64,000 nucleotides of DNA, from the NCBI GenBank assembly GCA_905221605.1, contig CAJNDS010002317.1, positions 126,001-190,000 of the forward strand. The letters are read 5' to 3'. Shown in pieces: positions 62,565 to 64,000 of the stretch (its first letter is position 1; each line of letters starts with the position of its first letter). The notes beneath the pieces are model-generated. The model saw only the letters and a list, made by a program, of their open reading frames with translations, was not told the DNA's origin and did not search any database. The translations under genes and the position numbers were made by a program. Source of the DNA: Symbiodinium natans. Taxonomy: Eukaryota; Sar; Dinophyceae; Suessiales; Symbiodiniaceae.

Positions 62565-62903
62565 TCATGCTTGCTGCCTCGTGGACCGCTGTGCTCGTTC
62601 TTGCGAAACATTTCTCTCATCTCGCCTTTCACTGGCTGCTGCTGCGTTTTGAGCTGCTGCACTTGCTTGCTGGGATGCTTGCTGCTGAACTGCGCTAACC
62701 AGGTCGTTTATCTGCTGGGTGTTCGTTGCTGTCTGCTGGGCCAAAGATTGCATTGCTTGCTCCATCTGGGCATTCATGGCTTCAGCTGCTTGCGTGTTTG
62801 TGTACAGCAACACAATGAACATGAGCGTCTTCTTCTGAACACCACATGCACGAACTTCTTGATGTCCCTCAGATTCCATGAAAGTGCCAAGGTCACGCGA
62901 CAA
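62565..62903 (-). pseudogene. outer element Gag N-terminal coiled-coil part
   Basis: A frame of 112 codons. After a hydrophobic stretch (KKTLMFIVLLYTNTQAAEAM, about 62840-62785) comes a Gln/Ala-rich helix: NAQMEQAMQSLAQQTATNTQ, QINDLVSAVQQQASQQ and an Ala run. It is out of frame with the 62404 block, so a frameshift lies between them (about 62410-62570). The layout of a hydrophobic segment then a helix parallels the inner element (AMLCVLVVLQFSAVQ, then ILTALTRATQVGMSALQRLE). Confidence 0.6.
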
Positions 62904-63074
62904 CCGGTAAAATGCGCGACAACCTCAGAGCCTGACAGAGCCGCTGTGGTTTCTGCCATTGTGCTTTGCCTCATCTGAAATTCATCCTGAGCCAGATATA
63001 TTGAGGACAAGTGAACCTCAACCTCAACCCGCCTGGTTCACGAGACGGTAGACCAAGCGCAGCTCATCCGGGCT

Positions 63075-63287
63075 CATGTTGTGGTTCCTTGTTGCTCAAT
63101 ATGGACAAACACGACACCTGTCACGCTCGGGCCAGATGTAAGCCCGCCACGTGATGCTCAAAACCGTCTCGCGAAAATTCTCGAAGCGATAGGCATCCCT
63201 GAAGAACTCTCAGGAAACATGCCAGCATTCTGCGACGAAGACAAAGCCTCAGTTCGTGCATCCTGCAAAGCATCTGCATCGTGATGC
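63075..63287 (+). CDS. plus-strand open block, doubtful
   Basis: The plus strand reads DAQNRLAKILEAIGIPEELS and GNMPAFCDEDKASVRASC (about 63150-63260), which is protein-like. It lies between minus-strand element blocks. It may be chance, or an exon fragment brought in by an insertion. Confidence 0.18.
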
Positions 63288-63306
63288 CAGACCTGAGAGC
63301 GAACAG

Positions 63307-63933
63307 TCATGTAGACGTGTGGGCCATCAAGATTGTGCTGAGAGCAAGTCTCGGATACCTGGCTCTCCTTGAAACTCTCCTCTTCAAACACTCTTTTCTT
63401 TTGCTTTGGATGGCACACATGTTGTGCAGGCTGATCCAAGTAACCAAACCAATCGGGGTGCACATCACGATCATCAACACGAAAATGATTTCCTTCTGCT
63501 TGTGAAACATGACTGAGATCTCAGGGGCGTAGCTCGACTCAAGGCTTCGAAGGAATCTTCTTGTACCTTCATACCATCTTCTCACCTCAATCTTCAAATT
63601 CGTGATGTTGAAGTTTCTTGATGCTTCAAATCCTGCGATCATGTACTTCGCAATCTCGAGGTTGTAGCTTTCTTCGTTGTCTTGATCTTCATAGCGTATT
63701 GGGGCTTCTTTGGTTTGACGACGCTGCAAACTGAAGGACATGAGCTCCACATGTTCTGTCTCTTCTCTCTCTCTTCTCACATGCACATTCTTGCTGCTTC
63801 CACCAAGTGCATGAGTCGCATGCTGCACCTCGGCATGCTCATCCTCCAAGGCAATAGTCTTCAGGTCATCCTGGAGGGAAATCGAATTCCTGGGCAACGG
63901 CTTTGACATAACGAGCTCTGCTTCATCTAGCAA
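63307..63933 (-). CDS. outer element upstream frame with membrane segment
   Basis: A frame of 208 codons. It has a charged N-terminal part (ISLQDDLKTIALEDEHAEVQ), a middle part with ESYNLEIAKYMIAGFEASRN and KIEVRRWYEGTRRFLRSLES, then one membrane segment, EIIFVLMIVMCTPIGLVTWI (about 63500-63440), and a basic tail. It lies upstream of the Gag pieces, where the inner element has its own hydrophobic segment before Gag. Whether it belongs to this element or to a flanking gene cannot be settled because the 5' LTR is outside the window. Confidence 0.5.
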   Translation of the reverse strand: MLDEAELVMSKPLPRNSISLQDDLKTIALEDEHAEVQHATHALGGSSKNVHVRREREETEHVELMSFSLQRRQTKEAPIRYEDQDNEESYNLEIAKYMIAGFEASRNFNITNLKIEVRRWYEGTRRFLRSLESSYAPEISVMFHKQKEIIFVLMIVMCTPIGLVTWISLHNMCAIQSKRKECLKRRVSRRARYPRLALSTILMAHTST

Positions 63934-64000
63934 TATCTCTGCACTGCTTCTTGCTGCCTCTGCTTTCTATTCTTGATCATCAACAACCAACCTTCTGCTG
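63934..64000. other. window end, nothing assigned
   Basis: Short remainder. The same minus frame as the 63307-63933 block may continue off the window. Confidence 0.3.

Larger units (their letters stand above)
44933..64000 (-). mobile_element. outer (older) Ty1/copia-class LTR retrotransposon, interrupted, 5' end off window
   Basis: On the minus strand, from right to left: a membrane-leader frame, Gag pieces with a CCHC knuckle, a duplicated pre-integrase region with SAP-like helices, integrase, RT, RNase H, a coiled-coil 3' frame, a purine tract and a 3' LTR. The copia order, integrase before RT, is clear. The coding region is cut in frame by the inner element at 51117-59984. Without that insert at least 10.2 kb of this element is in the window. 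Frameshifts and stops show that it is dead. The duplicated region near 60.5 kb may mean that the part right of it comes from a second, related element. Confidence 0.85.

Overview
The window looks like nuclear DNA of a dinoflagellate, most likely a Symbiodinium-like (Suessiales) alga. The grounds are: many internal tracts of the 7-base telomere unit TTTAGGG in both orientations; exon-like coding islands separated by non-coding sequence on one strand; a sequence at 37.72 kb close to the 3' end of the dinoflagellate spliced leader; decayed reverse transcriptase (RT) of the GVRGIATGD type; and large Ty1/copia-class retrotransposons. The species call is inference. I see no rRNA, tRNA, CRISPR array or bacterial-type operon.

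Region 1 to 20 kb is gene-poor. It holds a few candidate minus-strand exons (0.4-0.75, 1.4-1.55, 4.3-4.5, 5.3-5.6 kb), a near-perfect 40-base-arm hairpin at 5.03 kb, copies of a short dispersed repeat, a 398-base (TTGAGGG)n array beside a TTTAGGG tract, and many smaller telomere-like tracts between 8.7 and 13.9 kb. Region 20.2 to 23.6 kb holds two tandem copies of one unrecognised multi-exon gene on the minus strand; each copy carries a frameshift that the other lacks. Region 25.2 to 25.7 kb is nearly pure AT.

From about 37 kb down to 27.7 kb the minus strand carries scattered exon-like blocks: PDZ-like pieces at 36.4-37.0 and 32.6-32.7 kb, then a coiled-coil series at 28.7-31.0 kb, with telomere-like repeats in the putative introns. 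From 38.9 to 41.8 kb the plus strand carries a broken non-LTR RT whose two halves are separated by a glycosyltransferase-15-like (KTR) gene fragment.

From 43.9 kb rightward the window is mostly telomere-like sequence followed by a nested pair of Ty1/copia-class LTR retrotransposons on the minus strand. The inner element (51122-59979) is complete: two 135-base LTRs that I read as identical, TG...CA ends, a 5-base target duplication GGTTG, a primer-binding site abutting the 5' LTR, a purine tract, a proline/glutamate-rich ORF1, an intact gag-protease-integrase-RT-RNase H frame, and a small 3' ORF with one membrane segment, an 8-residue repeat and a Cys/His zinc-type tail. It is inserted in frame into the polyprotein gene of an older element whose 3' LTR I place at 44933-45133 and whose 5' end lies beyond the window. 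The older element is broken by several frameshifts and stops, carries a long coiled-coil 3' ORF, and has a partly duplicated pre-integrase region, which suggests that it is a chimera of two related elements.

The most interesting biology is the shared, unusual layout of these two elements: hydrophobic segments upstream of Gag, a SAP-like helix pair between protease and integrase, and extra 3' reading frames after RNase H.
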